Notes: generated from the letters alone by a model not told the origin. Numbered from the stretch's first letter, positions 1 through 8,577 are shown. The stretch is 64,000 nt of DNA from MFD01275-c22 sp963705885 (GCA_963705885.1 OY970120.1:1612001-1676000), one strand, 5' to 3'. Translations and numbers: made by a program.

Positions 1-2765
1 GGCTCTGGCAGGTCAGCGTCGAGGTGTCCAGGCTCCTCGCGGAGCGGACCGCCCTCGTCGCCCGGCTGCGTGCCGAGTCGGCCATCGGGCCGACGGTCGG
101 TGTGCCTGCAGCGCCGGTCGCGACCGTCGCTGCCGGGCCATCGGCAGCTGCAGCGCCGCCGCGGCCTGTCGCTGCGCCGCGTCCGGAGTGGACCCCGCGA
201 CGCGTGCAGAACCTGCTGCTCGCGCTCGGCGTGGGGCTGCTCGGCGTGGCGGCCGTCATCTTCCTCGCGGTCTCCTGGGGCAGCCTGGGAGTCGGCGGCC
301 GGGCGGCCGTCATGACCGGTGTCACCGCGACGGCCGCCGTCGCGGGCCACCGCACCGCGCGCCGTGGGCTCACCTCCACCGCCGAGGCGCTGTCCCTGCT
401 CACGGTCGGGCTCGCGGTGCTCGACGCCTACGGTGCCCGCGCCTCGGACCTGTTCTCGCTCGGGGACGTCCCCGGCCTGCTCTTCGCGGCCGGGACCGCG
501 GCTCTCCTGGCTCTCGGCGCGGGCGCCGGGAGCCTGGTCCTGCGGACGCGCGCCCTTCGGACGTCGTCGGCCGTCCTGGCCCAGCTGGCCGTGCCGTTCG
601 CCCTCCTCCACCTCGCCGACCGCTCGGACAACCCCGCCGCGCTGCTCGCCGCGGGAGCGACCGGGCAGGCGCTCGCGGCGTTGGCCGTGGTCGTCGCGTG
701 GCCCGGCTCGCGGGCGTCGCGCGACGCTCGGTCACTGGTGGCGGCTGGTGGCGTCGCCGCCGGTCTCGCGGCGACCGGCCTCGCCCTGGTCGCGGCCTAC
801 GCCGAGGACGGGTCGCTCGTCGTCGGCACCGCGGTCCTGGTCGTCGTCGCGCTGGCACTCGTCGCGGGCTCCGAAGCGGTCCGACGGCCCGCCCCCGTGG
901 CGCGTGCGGCGGCCACCGGGCCGGCGCCTGCTGCCCTGCCGTCACCAGTGGCGGCAGCGCAGCAGGCGGGTGCTGGGGCCACCGGGCCGGCGCCTGCTGC
1001 CCTGCCGTCAACAGTGGCGGCAGCGCTGCAAGGGGGCGCGGCGGCGGTGCTCGTCCTCGGCGTCTGGGCGCCGGTCGTCGACCTCGCCTCCGACTCCTGG
1101 ACGGCCGTCGGGCTCGCAGCGGCCGCGGCGGTGCTGCTGGCCGCGCTGGTCGCGGTGCCGCGGGACCGCCGGGCCTCGCCGGCGAGCGTGCTGCTGGTCG
1201 CGGCGGTACTGCCCGGTGTGGACACCCTGCGCGCGCTCGTGCCCGCGGTCGCGGGCCGCGTGCAGTGGCCCGACCAGCCTTGGACGGCGAGCGGCGACCA
1301 GCCCGCGGCCCGGCTGCTCCGGCTGCCCGACATCGACGCGGCCGTCGCGCTGACCGGGCAGGAGGCCCGGCCGTCGCTGGTGCTGCTGCTGGTCGTCGCC
1401 TCGGCCCTGGCCGTGATGGCCGTGCTGCGGCCCGTCGCGCGCCCCGCCGCGGCCTCCGCGGCCGTTGCCCCGGTGGTCGCGGCCGGGCTGCTCGTGCCGC
1501 CGGCGCTCACGGCGACGTACGCCGTGGGGCTGGGCACCGACCTCGCGCTGGCACCGGCCGCGCTGGTCGCCGGTGTCCTGCTGGTCCGTCGTCGCCGGCC
1601 AGGTCCCGGCGTGACGGCACTCGCGTCGGGTGCCGTCGTGCTGGCTCTGGTGGTGTCCTGGTCGTTCGCGGTCGCCGCCGCGACCCTCACCGTGCTGCCC
1701 GTCGCGGCCGGCCTGCTGCTCGCGACGGCGGCTGCCGCCCACGGGGTCGGGTCGCTGCGCGGCGCCCGGGTGGCCGCAGCCGCCGCAGCCGTCTCGCTGC
1801 TGGTCGCCGAGGCGGGCGCCGTCGCCCGCCACGAGGGCGCCGGATGGCCGGCCGTCTGGTCGCTCGTCCTCGTCCTGGTGCTCGTGGCGGCGGCCGCCGC
1901 GGCAGGCGTCGTGACGGCCCGGACCGACCGGACCGACCCGTTCTGGTCCTGGGTCGCGCGCGTACTCGTCGTCGTCGCCACGGCCGCCTCCGTCTCGGGC
2001 ACCGGATCGGTGGCCTTGTGGCAGGGCGCCGGCGACGCCGGTGTCGGCCTCGCGCTCTCCGTCGCCGCGGCCCTCCTGCTCGCCGCCACCGCGCTGCCGA
2101 GCGCGGGTACGGCCGTGACCGTGCTCGACGTCCGGCTCGTCGTGGCCGCGGGCGCCGCGGCGGGCACGGTGCTCGCCGGCGTCGACGGCGACCGGCTCTG
2201 GCTGGCCCTGCTGGCACTCGGCGTCGCGGTCGCCGTGCTCGGCGTCCGGGAGGACCACCGGTGGGGCTGGGCGGCGGGTCTCCTGCTGGCAGCGAGCAGC
2301 TGGGTGCGCCTCGCCCTCTCCGACGTCACCGCGCCGGAGGCCTACACGGTCCCCCCGGCGGTGGCGCTGCTCGCCGTGGGGCTGCTCCGCAGGCGGCGCG
2401 ACCGGGACTACCCGTCCTGGCACGCCTACGGCCCCGGACTCTCCCTCGCTCTCGTGCCGAGCCTGCTCCGCGCGATCTCGGACACCGGCGACCTGCGCCC
2501 GCTGTTGCTGGGGCTTGCAGCGCTCGCCGTGCTCGGCGCGGGTGTCGCCCGCCGGCTGCAGGCGCCGCTGCTCGTCGGCGCTGGAGTGCTCGCGGTGGAC
2601 GCGCTGGTCCAGCTGGCGCCCTACCTCGCGCAGGCGTACGAGGTCGTGCCGCGCTGGGTGACGATCGGGCTGGTGGGGCTGCTGCTGCTCGCGAGCGGCG
2701 CGACGTACGAGCAGCGGGTGCGCGACCTGCGCCGGGTCGGTCGGGAGGTCGCGCGCCTGGGTTGA
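1..2765 (+). CDS. Large multi-pass membrane protein, 5' end outside window
   Basis: The reading frame is open to the left edge (codons can be read from base 3), so this is the C-terminal part of a longer protein. A GTG at 24 is the first possible internal start, but the upstream residues (LWQVSVEV) read naturally into the next ones. About 910 residues are visible, almost entirely Ala/Val/Leu-rich membrane segments separated by short Arg-containing loops. The layout resembles the actinobacterial SCO7613-type membrane proteins, where a short N-terminal zinc-ribbon region precedes many membrane helices; that match is from memory and the N-terminus is not visible. No catalytic motif is seen and the function is unknown. 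A 22-residue tandem duplication lies in a loop near residues 296-335. The next gene starts 46 bases downstream from its own promoter. Confidence 0.75.
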   Translation, partial: LWQVSVEVSRLLAERTALVARLRAESAIGPTVGVPAAPVATVAAGPSAAAAPPRPVAAPRPEWTPRRVQNLLLALGVGLLGVAAVIFLAVSWGSLGVGGRAAVMTGVTATAAVAGHRTARRGLTSTAEALSLLTVGLAVLDAYGARASDLFSLGDVPGLLFAAGTAALLALGAGAGSLVLRTRALRTSSAVLAQLAVPFALLHLADRSDNPAALLAAGATGQALAALAVVVAWPGSRASRDARSLVAAGGVAAGLAATGLALVAAYAEDGSLVVGTAVLVVVALALVAGSEAVRRPAPVARAAATGPAPAALPSPVAAAQQAGAGATGPAPAALPSTVAAALQGGAAAVLVLGVWAPVVDLASDSWTAVGLAAAAAVLLAALVAVPRDRRASPASVLLVAAVLPGVDTLRALVPAVAGRVQWPDQPWTASGDQPAARLLRLPDIDAAVALTGQEARPSLVLLLVVASALAVMAVLRPVARPAAASAAVAPVVAAGLLVPPALTATYAVGLGTDLALAPAALVAGVLLVRRRRPGPGVTALASGAVVLALVVSWSFAVAAATLTVLPVAAGLLLATAAAAHGVGSLRGARVAAAAAAVSLLVAEAGAVARHEGAGWPAVWSLVLVLVLVAAAAAAGVVTARTDRTDPFWSWVARVLVVVATAASVSGTGSVALWQGAGDAGVGLALSVAAALLLAATALPSAGTAVTVLDVRLVVAAGAAAGTVLAGVDGDRLWLALLALGVAVAVLGVREDHRWGWAAGLLLAASSWVRLALSDVTAPEAYTVPPAVALLAVGLLRRRRDRDYPSWHAYGPGLSLALVPSLLRAISDTGDLRPLLLGLAALAVLGAGVARRLQAPLLVGAGVLAVDALVQLAPYLAQAYEVVPRWVTIGLVGLLLLASGATYEQRVRDLRRVGREVARLG
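911..1026 (+). repeat. In-frame 66-bp tandem duplication inside the membrane protein gene
   Basis: Bases 911-960 recur at 977-1026 with a single difference (C to A in the Pro/Thr codon). The unit is 66 bp, so it adds 22 residues without breaking the frame; each copy encodes an ATGPAPAALP-type stretch. Near identity at the DNA level suggests a recent duplication. It lies in a hydrophilic loop, which would tolerate a length change. Confidence 0.8.
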
Positions 2766-2799
2766 GCGCGTCCGCGGCGGTCGCGACCCCTCCTGTGCA

Positions 2800-2805
2800 T
2801 ACGAT
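2800..2805 (+). promoter_or_regulatory. -10 element TACGAT, leaderless promoter of the response regulator
   Basis: TACGAT fits TAnnnT and ends six bases before the ATG at 2812, so the transcript would begin at or next to the start codon. No Shine-Dalgarno sequence lies in the gap. No clear -35 box is seen. Confidence 0.5.
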
Positions 2806-2811
2806 GCCGTC

Positions 2812-3486
2812 ATGACCCGCGTTCTCCTGGCCGAGGACGACCACGCGATCTCGGAGCCGCTGGCGCGCGCCCTGCGTCGCGAGGGCTACGACGTCGAGGT
2901 CTGCGAGGACGGTCCCGGTGCTCTCGAGTCGGCGACGGCCGGCCAGCCGGTGGACCTCGTCGTGCTGGACCTCGGTCTTCCCGGCATGGACGGTCTCGAG
3001 GTCTGTCGCCGGCTGCGGGCCGAGGGCAGCGGCGTCCCGGTGCTGGTGCTGACCGCCCGGGCAGACGAGGTCGACACGGTCGTCGGGCTCGACGCCGGGG
3101 CGGACGACTACGTCACCAAGCCGTTCCGGCTGGCCGAGCTTCTCGCCCGCGCTCGCGCGCTGCTGCGCCGCGGGGGCATCGAGGTCACCCAGGGCGTCCA
3201 CGGCGTGCGCATCGACACCGAGTCCCACCGGGCCTGGGTCGACGAGGACGAGCTCTCGCTGACCGCCAAGGAGTTCGACCTGCTCCGCGTCCTGCTCCGT
3301 GAGAACGGCAAGGTGGTCACGCGGGAGCAGCTGATGCGCGAGGTGTGGGACACGGCGTGGTGGGGCTCGACCAAGACCCTGGACATGCACGTGTCGTGGC
3401 TGCGCAAGAAGCTCGGCGACGACGCGGCCAACCCCAGGTTCATCACGACCGTCCGAGGTGTCGGGTTCCGCTTCGAGCGCGAGTGA
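2812..3486 (+). CDS. OmpR/PhoB-family response regulator
   Basis: A 224-aa two-component response regulator. The receiver domain (about residues 3-115) shows the acidic pocket (AEDD, residues 7-10), the phospho-acceptor Asp53 in VLDLGLPG and the conserved Lys in VTKPF. The C-terminal winged-helix DNA-binding domain (about 130-222) has the usual SLTAKEFDLL, REQL and RGVGFRFE signatures. Length is normal for the family. It is followed 21 bases later by a histidine kinase on the same strand, so the pair is very likely one operon and one signalling system. The target genes cannot be told from the sequence; the nearest candidates are the membrane and GtrA-like genes on either side. The start rests on a -10 box six bases upstream rather than a ribosome binding site. 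Confidence 0.93.
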   Translation: MTRVLLAEDDHAISEPLARALRREGYDVEVCEDGPGALESATAGQPVDLVVLDLGLPGMDGLEVCRRLRAEGSGVPVLVLTARADEVDTVVGLDAGADDYVTKPFRLAELLARARALLRRGGIEVTQGVHGVRIDTESHRAWVDEDELSLTAKEFDLLRVLLRENGKVVTREQLMREVWDTAWWGSTKTLDMHVSWLRKKLGDDAANPRFITTVRGVGFRFERE

Positions 3487-3507
3487 GCACCTCGTGAGCG
3501 CCCACGC

Positions 3508-4494
3508 ATGAGACGCCGGCTGCTCGTCAGCGCCCTCGTCGTCTCCCTCCTCACCGCGGTGGTCCTCGGGCTGCCGCTCGTGCTGGTCGCCGTGCTCGCG
3601 GACGAGCCGCTGGAGGCGGGCACGCTCGTCGTGCTCGTGCTCGCGTTCGGCGCCGCCGCCCTGGTCGCCGCCGCCGCGCTCGGGCTGCTGGAGGGCAGGG
3701 TCGTCGCGGCCAAGGTCGCCACCCTCGCCGACCGCGCCGAGCGGCTCGGGTCGGGCGACACCCGCCGGCCGATGGCCGAGACGGGCCTGCCGGAGGTCGA
3801 CCAGGTGGCCCGGCTGCTCGAGCGCGGGGGGGACCGGGTCGACCGGCTGCTCGCCGCCGAGCGTCAGTTCGCGAGCGACGCGTCCCACCAGCTGCGCACC
3901 CCGCTGACGGCGCTGTCCATGCGCCTCGAGGAGATCCTGCAGGCCGACGACCCCCGGACCGTCCAGGAGGAGGCCGCCAGCGCGCTCGCGCAGGTCGAGC
4001 GGCTCGCGACGGTCGTCGAGCACCTGCTGGACAACGTGCGCGAGAGCCACCTGCGGGCGGGGCCGGTGCACCTCGACGACATCGTGCTCCAGCAGGTGGT
4101 CGAGTGGGAGCCCGCGTTCGCGGCCGCGTCCCGGTCGATCAAGGCTGTCGGGACGCGCGCCCTGGTCGCCCTCGCCACCCCCAACGGGCTCTCCCAGGTG
4201 CTGGCGACGCTGCTGGAGAACAGCCTCATCCACGGCGCCGGCACCGTGACGGTGTCGACGCGGTCGACCGGCATCTCCCTGGTCGTCGAGGTCACCGACG
4301 AGGGGCCAGGCGTGCCCACCGAGCTCGGGCCGAGCATCTTCGAGCGTTCGGTGAGCGGGCGCCGGGGGACGGGGCTGGGGCTGGCGGTGGCCCGCGAGCT
4401 CGCCGAGGCCGACGGCGGCCGGCTCGAGCTGGTGCAGCAGAAGCCGCCGGTGTTCGCGCTGTTCCTCAGCGCCGCGTCGGCGGGTCCTCGCTGA
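3508..4494 (+). CDS. Two-component sensor histidine kinase
   Basis: A 328-aa membrane histidine kinase, partner of the regulator just upstream. Two N-terminal membrane helices (about residues 7-31 and 38-62) are separated by only a handful of residues, so there is almost no external sensor domain; the stimulus may be sensed in the membrane or through the HAMP-like linker (about 62-115). The dimerisation/phosphoacceptor box is SHQLRTPLTAL with His127. The ATPase domain shows the N box (LLENSLIHG), the G1 box (DEGPGVP) and the G2 box (GTGLGLAVA). The last 29 bases overlap the 3' end of the convergent GtrA-like gene. Specific ligand unknown. Confidence 0.92.
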   Translation: MRRRLLVSALVVSLLTAVVLGLPLVLVAVLADEPLEAGTLVVLVLAFGAAALVAAAALGLLEGRVVAAKVATLADRAERLGSGDTRRPMAETGLPEVDQVARLLERGGDRVDRLLAAERQFASDASHQLRTPLTALSMRLEEILQADDPRTVQEEAASALAQVERLATVVEHLLDNVRESHLRAGPVHLDDIVLQQVVEWEPAFAAASRSIKAVGTRALVALATPNGLSQVLATLLENSLIHGAGTVTVSTRSTGISLVVEVTDEGPGVPTELGPSIFERSVSGRRGTGLGLAVARELAEADGGRLELVQQKPPVFALFLSAASAGPR

Positions 4495-4975
4495 GCGCGT
4501 CGTCGACCGGGCCGTCGAGCGCGTCCGGCGCGGCCGCCTCCGGCAGCAGGGCCGGGAACACGTAGCGCCGGTAGGACCAGAACCGGAAGGACGTGCCGAG
4601 CGCCAGGCCGACCACGTTGGCCGCGATGTTGTCGGCCAGCGCGCTGGTGAAGCCGAGCGCGTAGTGCGAGACCGCGAGACAGGTCAGCGCGATGGCCAGC
4701 CCGACCCCGTTGAGCAGGAAGAACAGCGCGTACTCGCGCCGGACCCCCGACCTGCCCCGGCGGCGGAAGGTCCACGTGCGGTTGCCGGCGTACGACACCG
4801 TGGTCGCGAGCACCGTCGACACCGTCTTGGACGTCAACGGCTTGTCGGTGGCGTGCAGCATGAGGTTGAACACCCCGAGGTCCACCGCGTAGGCGAACAT
4901 GCCGACGACGCCGAACTTCATGACCTCACGGACCAGGGCGCCGAGCCGGTAGTAAGCGCGCAGCAGCACTCTCAC
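4466..4975 (-). CDS. GtrA-family membrane protein
   Basis: About 169 aa with four membrane helices and the GtrA signature: FGVVGMFAYAVDLGVFN near the N-terminus, then SKTVST, SYAGNRTWTFRR and a final TSFRFWSYRRYVFP. GtrA-like proteins are thought to help flip polyprenyl-linked sugars for cell-wall or O-antigen glycosylation. I chose the GTG at 4975 because GGGGAG lies seven bases upstream and the helices begin soon after; the frame stays open to 5080, but those extra residues are not family-like. It overlaps the end of the convergent histidine kinase gene by 29 bases and is divergent from the acyl-CoA dehydrogenase at 5113. Substrate unknown. Confidence 0.85.
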   Translation of the reverse strand: MRVLLRAYYRLGALVREVMKFGVVGMFAYAVDLGVFNLMLHATDKPLTSKTVSTVLATTVSYAGNRTWTFRRRGRSGVRREYALFFLLNGVGLAIALTCLAVSHYALGFTSALADNIAANVVGLALGTSFRFWSYRRYVFPALLPEAAAPDALDGPVDDALSEDPPTRR

Positions 4976-4989
4976 GCGCGCGCTCCCCA

Positions 4990-5003
4990 CCGTGCCGGCA
5001 CGG
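4990..5003. other. Perfect 14-bp palindrome CCGTGCCGGCACGG
   Basis: A perfect inverted repeat in the 137-bp region between the divergent GtrA-like and acyl-CoA dehydrogenase genes, 15-28 bases upstream of the GtrA-like start. It could be an operator for a dimeric repressor or a small hairpin in the leader. Short GC palindromes are not rare in such DNA, so confidence is low. Confidence 0.35.
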
Positions 5004-5112
5004 GTCGAGGGTACGGGGTGGTGGCCCGGACATGGCACGATACGTCCGTAGGACATGACAGGCGGGCGTCGATCCCGCACAGTGGTGACACACGACGTTC
5101 AGGAGCACCCCC

Positions 5113-6264
5113 GTGACCGGCAGCCACCTCTCCGACGAGCTCGAGTCGCTGCGCAAGACCGTCGAGGAGTTCGCGCACGAGGTCGTCGCGCCGACGATCG
5201 GCGACTTCTACGAGCGCGAGGAGTTCCCCTACGACATCGTCCGCCAGATGGGCGAGATGGGGCTCTTCGGCCTGCCCTTCCCCGAGGAGCACGGCGGCAT
5301 GGGGGGCGACTACTTCGCGCTGTGCGTGGCGCTCGAGGAGCTGGCCCGCGTCGACTCGTCGGTGGCGATCACGCTCGAGGCCGCGGTGTCGCTCGGTGCG
5401 ATGCCGGTCCACCGCTTCGGCACCGACGAGCAGAAGGCGCGGTGGCTGCCGAGGATGTGCTCGGGGGAGATGCTCGGCGCGTTCGGCCTCACCGAGCCGG
5501 GCGGCGGCTCCGACGCGGGCGCGACCCTGACGACCGCGCGCCTCGACGGCGACGAGTGGGTCATCAACGGCACGAAGGCGTTCATCACCAACTCGGGCAC
5601 CGACATCACCGGTCTGGTGACCGTCACGGCCGTGACCGGCACGCAGGAGGACGGGCGCAAGGAGATCTCCTCGATCATCGTGCCCGCCGGGACGCCCGGC
5701 TTCACGGTGTCGAAGAAGTACTCCAAGGTCGGCTGGAACGCCTCCGACACCAGGGAGCTGTCGTTCTCGGACTGCCGGGTGCCGGTGGCCAACCTGCTCG
5801 GCGAGCGCGGCCGGGGCTACGCCCAGTTCCTGTCCATCCTCGACGAGGGCCGCATCGCGATCGCGGCGCTCGCCGTGGGGCTGGCGCAGGGCTGCGTCGA
5901 CGAGTCGGTGAAGTACGCGAAGGAGCGCCACGCCTTCGGCCGGCCGATCGGTGACAACCAGTCGATCGCGTTCAAGGTCGCCGACATGGAGATGCGCGCC
6001 CACACGGCCCGGCTCGCCTACTACGACGCCGCGGCCCGGATGCTGCGCGGCGAGCCGTTCAAGAAGCAGGCGGCGATCGCCAAGCTCTACGCCTCCGAGA
6101 TCGCGGTGACCAACGCGCGCGAGGCGACGCAGGTGCACGGCGGCTACGGGTTCATGAACGAGTTCCCGGTCGCCCGCATGTGGCGCGACTCGAAGATCCT
6201 CGAGATCGGCGAGGGCACCTCCGAGGTCCAGCGGATGCTGATCGCCCGCGAGCTCGGCCTCTAG
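5113..6264 (+). CDS. Acyl-CoA dehydrogenase
   Basis: A 383-aa FAD-dependent acyl-CoA dehydrogenase of normal length, oxidising acyl-CoA thioesters to 2-enoyl-CoA and passing electrons to ETF. Seen are the N-terminal helical domain, the FAD/substrate signature AFGLTEPGGGSDAG (about residues 122-135), the beta-domain WVINGTKAFITN, and the C-terminal helical domain with RHAFGRPI and QVHGGYGF. The region holding the usual catalytic Glu reads EIGEGTSEVQR. The GTG start is supported by AGGAG seven bases upstream. It stands alone, divergent from the GtrA-like gene and closed by a long hairpin. Chain-length specificity cannot be read from the sequence. A second paralogue lies at 11377. Confidence 0.92.
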   Translation: MTGSHLSDELESLRKTVEEFAHEVVAPTIGDFYEREEFPYDIVRQMGEMGLFGLPFPEEHGGMGGDYFALCVALEELARVDSSVAITLEAAVSLGAMPVHRFGTDEQKARWLPRMCSGEMLGAFGLTEPGGGSDAGATLTTARLDGDEWVINGTKAFITNSGTDITGLVTVTAVTGTQEDGRKEISSIIVPAGTPGFTVSKKYSKVGWNASDTRELSFSDCRVPVANLLGERGRGYAQFLSILDEGRIAIAALAVGLAQGCVDESVKYAKERHAFGRPIGDNQSIAFKVADMEMRAHTARLAYYDAAARMLRGEPFKKQAAIAKLYASEIAVTNAREATQVHGGYGFMNEFPVARMWRDSKILEIGEGTSEVQRMLIARELGL

Positions 6265-6274
6265 GGCCGCCCAC

Positions 6275-6355
6275 CCGCCCCAAGATCCCCGCGACCGTGC
6301 CCAGGAAGCGAGTCGACCGCGTTCCTGGGCACGAGGTGAGGATCTTGGCGGGCGG
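6275..6355. terminator. Long imperfect hairpin after the acyl-CoA dehydrogenase
   Basis: Two nested pairs of arms: CCGCCCCAAGATCC (from 6275) pairs with GGATCTTGGCGGGCGG (to 6355), and GTGCCCAGGAA (6297-6307) pairs with TTCCTGGGCAC (6322-6332). There is no T-tract, which is common for actinobacterial terminators. It ends directly before the purK -10 box. The length and symmetry also fit a dispersed palindromic repeat; see findings. Confidence 0.6.
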
Positions 6356-6361
6356 TAGGGT
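6356..6361 (+). promoter_or_regulatory. -10 element TAGGGT, leaderless promoter of purK
   Basis: TAGGGT ends eight bases before the GTG at 6370 with no Shine-Dalgarno sequence between. It follows the long hairpin immediately, so termination of the upstream gene and initiation of purK abut. Confidence 0.5.
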
Positions 6362-6369
6362 CGGCGCCC

Positions 6370-7512
6370 GTGGGTGACTTCCCGGTGGTCGGCGTCGTCG
6401 GCGGCGGGCAGCTGGCCCGGATGACGGCCCAGCCGGCCATCGGCCTGGGCATCACGCTGCGGGTGCTCGCTCGGGACCCCGCCGACAGTGCCGCCCGCGT
6501 CGTGCCCGGCACCGAGATCGGCGCAGAGGACGACCTCGACGCGCTGCGCCGCTTCGCCAAGGGCTGCGACGTCCTGACCTTCGACCACGAGCACGTGCCC
6601 ACCGCGCACCTGCGCACGTTGCAGGCCGAGGGCGTGACGGTCCGGCCCGGCCCCGACGCGCTCGAGCACGCGCAGGACAAGCTGGTGATGCGACGCCGGC
6701 TCACCGACCTGGGCGTCCCGTGCCCGCGGTGGGCGGTCGTCACGGGGGCCGAGGACCTCGCGGCGTTCGGCGCGCAGGCCGGGTGGCCGGTGGTGCTCAA
6801 GACCCCGCGCGGCGGGTACGACGGCAAGGGCGTCCGGGTCGTCGAGGACCTCGAGGACGCCGGCGACTGGCTCTCCCGCGGCGGTCAGCTGCTCGCCGAG
6901 GAGCGCGTCGCGTTCGTCCGCGAGCTCGCGGTCCTGGTCGCCCGCAGCCCGCACGGCCAGGCGGCCGTCTGGCCGGTCGTCGAGACCGTGCAGGCCGACG
7001 GGGTCTGCCGCGAGGTCCTGGCGCCCGCACCGGTCCCCGAGGACCACGCGCTGGCGGCCCAGCAGGCGGCCCTGCGCATCGCCGAGGGCCTCGACGTGAC
7101 CGGCGTCATGGCGGTCGAGATGTTCGACACCGAGTCCGGCGTGCTGGTCAACGAGCTCGCGATGCGGCCGCACAACAGCGGTCACTGGACGATCGAGGGC
7201 TCGCGCACGAGCCAGTTCGAGCAGCACCTGCGCGCCGTGCTGGACCTCCCCCTGGGCGACACCCGGATGACGGCCCGCCACGTCGCCATGTCCAACGTGC
7301 TCGGCGCAGACCTGGCGGACATGTACCCCGGCTACCTGCACTGCCTCGCCCACGACCCCGGCGTGCGGATCCACATGTACGGCAAGCAGGTACGCCCAGG
7401 GCGAAAGGTGGGTCACGTCACGGCGCTCGGGGACGATGCTGACGAGGTCAGGGCGCGCGCCAGGCACGCCGCCGCCTTCCTGCGAGGAGACAGTGATGAC
7501 TCAGCCGAGTGA
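6370..7512 (+). CDS. purK: N5-carboxyaminoimidazole ribonucleotide synthase
   Basis: 380 aa. PurK uses ATP and bicarbonate to convert AIR to N5-CAIR in de novo purine synthesis. The N-terminal nucleotide-fold motif GGGQLARM is at about residues 11-18, followed by an ATP-grasp domain (VVLKTPRGGYDGKG; EERVAFVRELAVLVAR; VNELAMRPHNSGHWTIEG). Length is typical. The product feeds PurE, encoded next with a 17-base overlap, so the two are translationally coupled in one operon. The start is a GTG behind a leaderless-type promoter. Confidence 0.96.
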   Translation: MGDFPVVGVVGGGQLARMTAQPAIGLGITLRVLARDPADSAARVVPGTEIGAEDDLDALRRFAKGCDVLTFDHEHVPTAHLRTLQAEGVTVRPGPDALEHAQDKLVMRRRLTDLGVPCPRWAVVTGAEDLAAFGAQAGWPVVLKTPRGGYDGKGVRVVEDLEDAGDWLSRGGQLLAEERVAFVRELAVLVARSPHGQAAVWPVVETVQADGVCREVLAPAPVPEDHALAAQQAALRIAEGLDVTGVMAVEMFDTESGVLVNELAMRPHNSGHWTIEGSRTSQFEQHLRAVLDLPLGDTRMTARHVAMSNVLGADLADMYPGYLHCLAHDPGVRIHMYGKQVRPGRKVGHVTALGDDADEVRARARHAAAFLRGDSDDSAE

Positions 7513-8032
7513 CTCGGCGGGGCCTGTCGTGGGCGTCGTGATGGGCTCCGACTCCGACTGGCCGGTGATGGAGGCCGCCGCGACGGCGCTCGACGAGTTC
7601 GACGTCGCCTACGAGGTCGACGTCGTCTCGGCCCACCGGATGCCCCGCGAGATGCTGGCCTACGGTGAGCAGGCGGCCGGCCGGGGGATCAAGGTGCTCA
7701 TCGCCGGGGCGGGGGGAGCCGCGCACCTGCCCGGCATGCTCGCGTCGGTGACGCCGCTGCCGGTCGTCGGCGTCCCGGTGCCGCTGGAGAACCTCGACGG
7801 CCTCGACTCGCTGCTGTCCATCGTGCAGATGCCGGCCGGCGTCCCGGTCGCGACCGTGTCGGTCGGCGGGGCGCGCAACGCCGGGCTGCTCGCGGTGCGC
7901 ATCCTCGCGGCGTCCGACGCCGTCCTGCGCGATCGCGTCTCCGCCTTCCAGGTCGAGCTCGGCGAGAAGGCGAGGGCCAAGGGCGAGACCCTGCGCCGCA
8001 AGCGCGGTGGCGGGGTCGGCTTCGGCGTCTGA
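7496..8032 (+). CDS. purE: N5-carboxyaminoimidazole ribonucleotide mutase
   Basis: 178 aa, class I PurE, which converts N5-CAIR to CAIR. Signatures are VVMGSDSDWPVM near the N-terminus, SAHRMPREM (substrate-binding loop) and IAGAGGAAHLPGM. The ATG at 7496 has GAGGAG a few bases upstream; the frame is open to 7436, but those residues fall inside purK and do not belong to the family. It overlaps purK by 17 bases and is followed five bases later by a DUF1697 gene that may share the transcript. Confidence 0.96.
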   Translation: MTQPSDSAGPVVGVVMGSDSDWPVMEAAATALDEFDVAYEVDVVSAHRMPREMLAYGEQAAGRGIKVLIAGAGGAAHLPGMLASVTPLPVVGVPVPLENLDGLDSLLSIVQMPAGVPVATVSVGGARNAGLLAVRILAASDAVLRDRVSAFQVELGEKARAKGETLRRKRGGGVGFGV

Positions 8033-8037
8033 GGGCA

Positions 8038-8577
8038 GTGCCGACCTACGTCGCGCTGCTGCGCGGGATCAACCTCGGCGCCCGCAACCGGGTGGCGATG
8101 GCCGACCTGCGCGGGCTGCTGGACGGACTCGGGTACGGCGACGTCCGCACCCATCTGCAGAGCGGGAATGCGGTGTTCACGGCATCGGCCCGGTCGGCGA
8201 CAGCTGTCGCGGCGACGGTGGAGAGGGCCCTCGCGGACCGGTTCGACTTCCCGGTCCCGGTGGTCGCGCGGTCGGCGCGGGAGATGGTGGCGGTGGTCGA
8301 CGCAGATCCGTTCGGCGACCTTGCCACCGACCATGCCCGCTACCTGGTGCAGTTCGCCGACCGTCCCATCGCCTCGGCGCCCGCCGGCCGTCCCGACCTC
8401 GCCGAGTACGAGCCCGAGCGGTTGGCCGTGATCGGCCGCGAGGCGTACCTCTGGCTGCCCGACGGCCTGCAGCGGAGCCGGCTTGCCGCCGTCGTGGAGC
8501 GGCGGACGGCGGGGCTGACCGTGACCCTGCGCAACTGGCGCACCGTCACGGCGTTGGCCGCGATGGCCGCGGACTGA
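8038..8577 (+). CDS. DUF1697 family protein
   Basis: A 179-aa protein with the hallmark N-terminus YVALLRGINLG, then LRGLLDGLGYGDVRTHLQSGNAVF, and a C-terminal NWRTVTAL motif, all typical of the DUF1697 family. No enzymatic activity is established for the family and no catalytic motif is evident. The GTG start is five bases after purE, so it is probably co-transcribed; a link to purine metabolism is only positional. Codon choice is slightly less extreme than in purE. Confidence 0.88.
   Translation: MPTYVALLRGINLGARNRVAMADLRGLLDGLGYGDVRTHLQSGNAVFTASARSATAVAATVERALADRFDFPVPVVARSAREMVAVVDADPFGDLATDHARYLVQFADRPIASAPAGRPDLAEYEPERLAVIGREAYLWLPDGLQRSRLAAVVERRTAGLTVTLRNWRTVTALAAMAAD

Noticed and set aside
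1008..2813. A 601-codon minus-strand frame opposite the membrane protein gene
   Set aside because: Shadow frame; composition is dominated by Arg, Gly, His and Gln with no recognisable motif.
4976..5080. Longer GtrA-like reading frame starting at 5080
   Set aside because: It lacks family residues, and GGGGAG at the right distance supports the GTG at 4975.
4972..7467. An 831-codon open frame on the minus strand antisense to the acyl-CoA dehydrogenase and purK
   Set aside because: It is a shadow frame of GC-rich coding DNA (His/Arg/Gly/Asp-rich composition, no domain), and the plus strand carries clear family motifs.
7436..7495. Longer purE reading frame starting at 7436
   Set aside because: The extra residues overlap purK in another frame and are not family-like; the ATG at 7496 has a good ribosome binding site.
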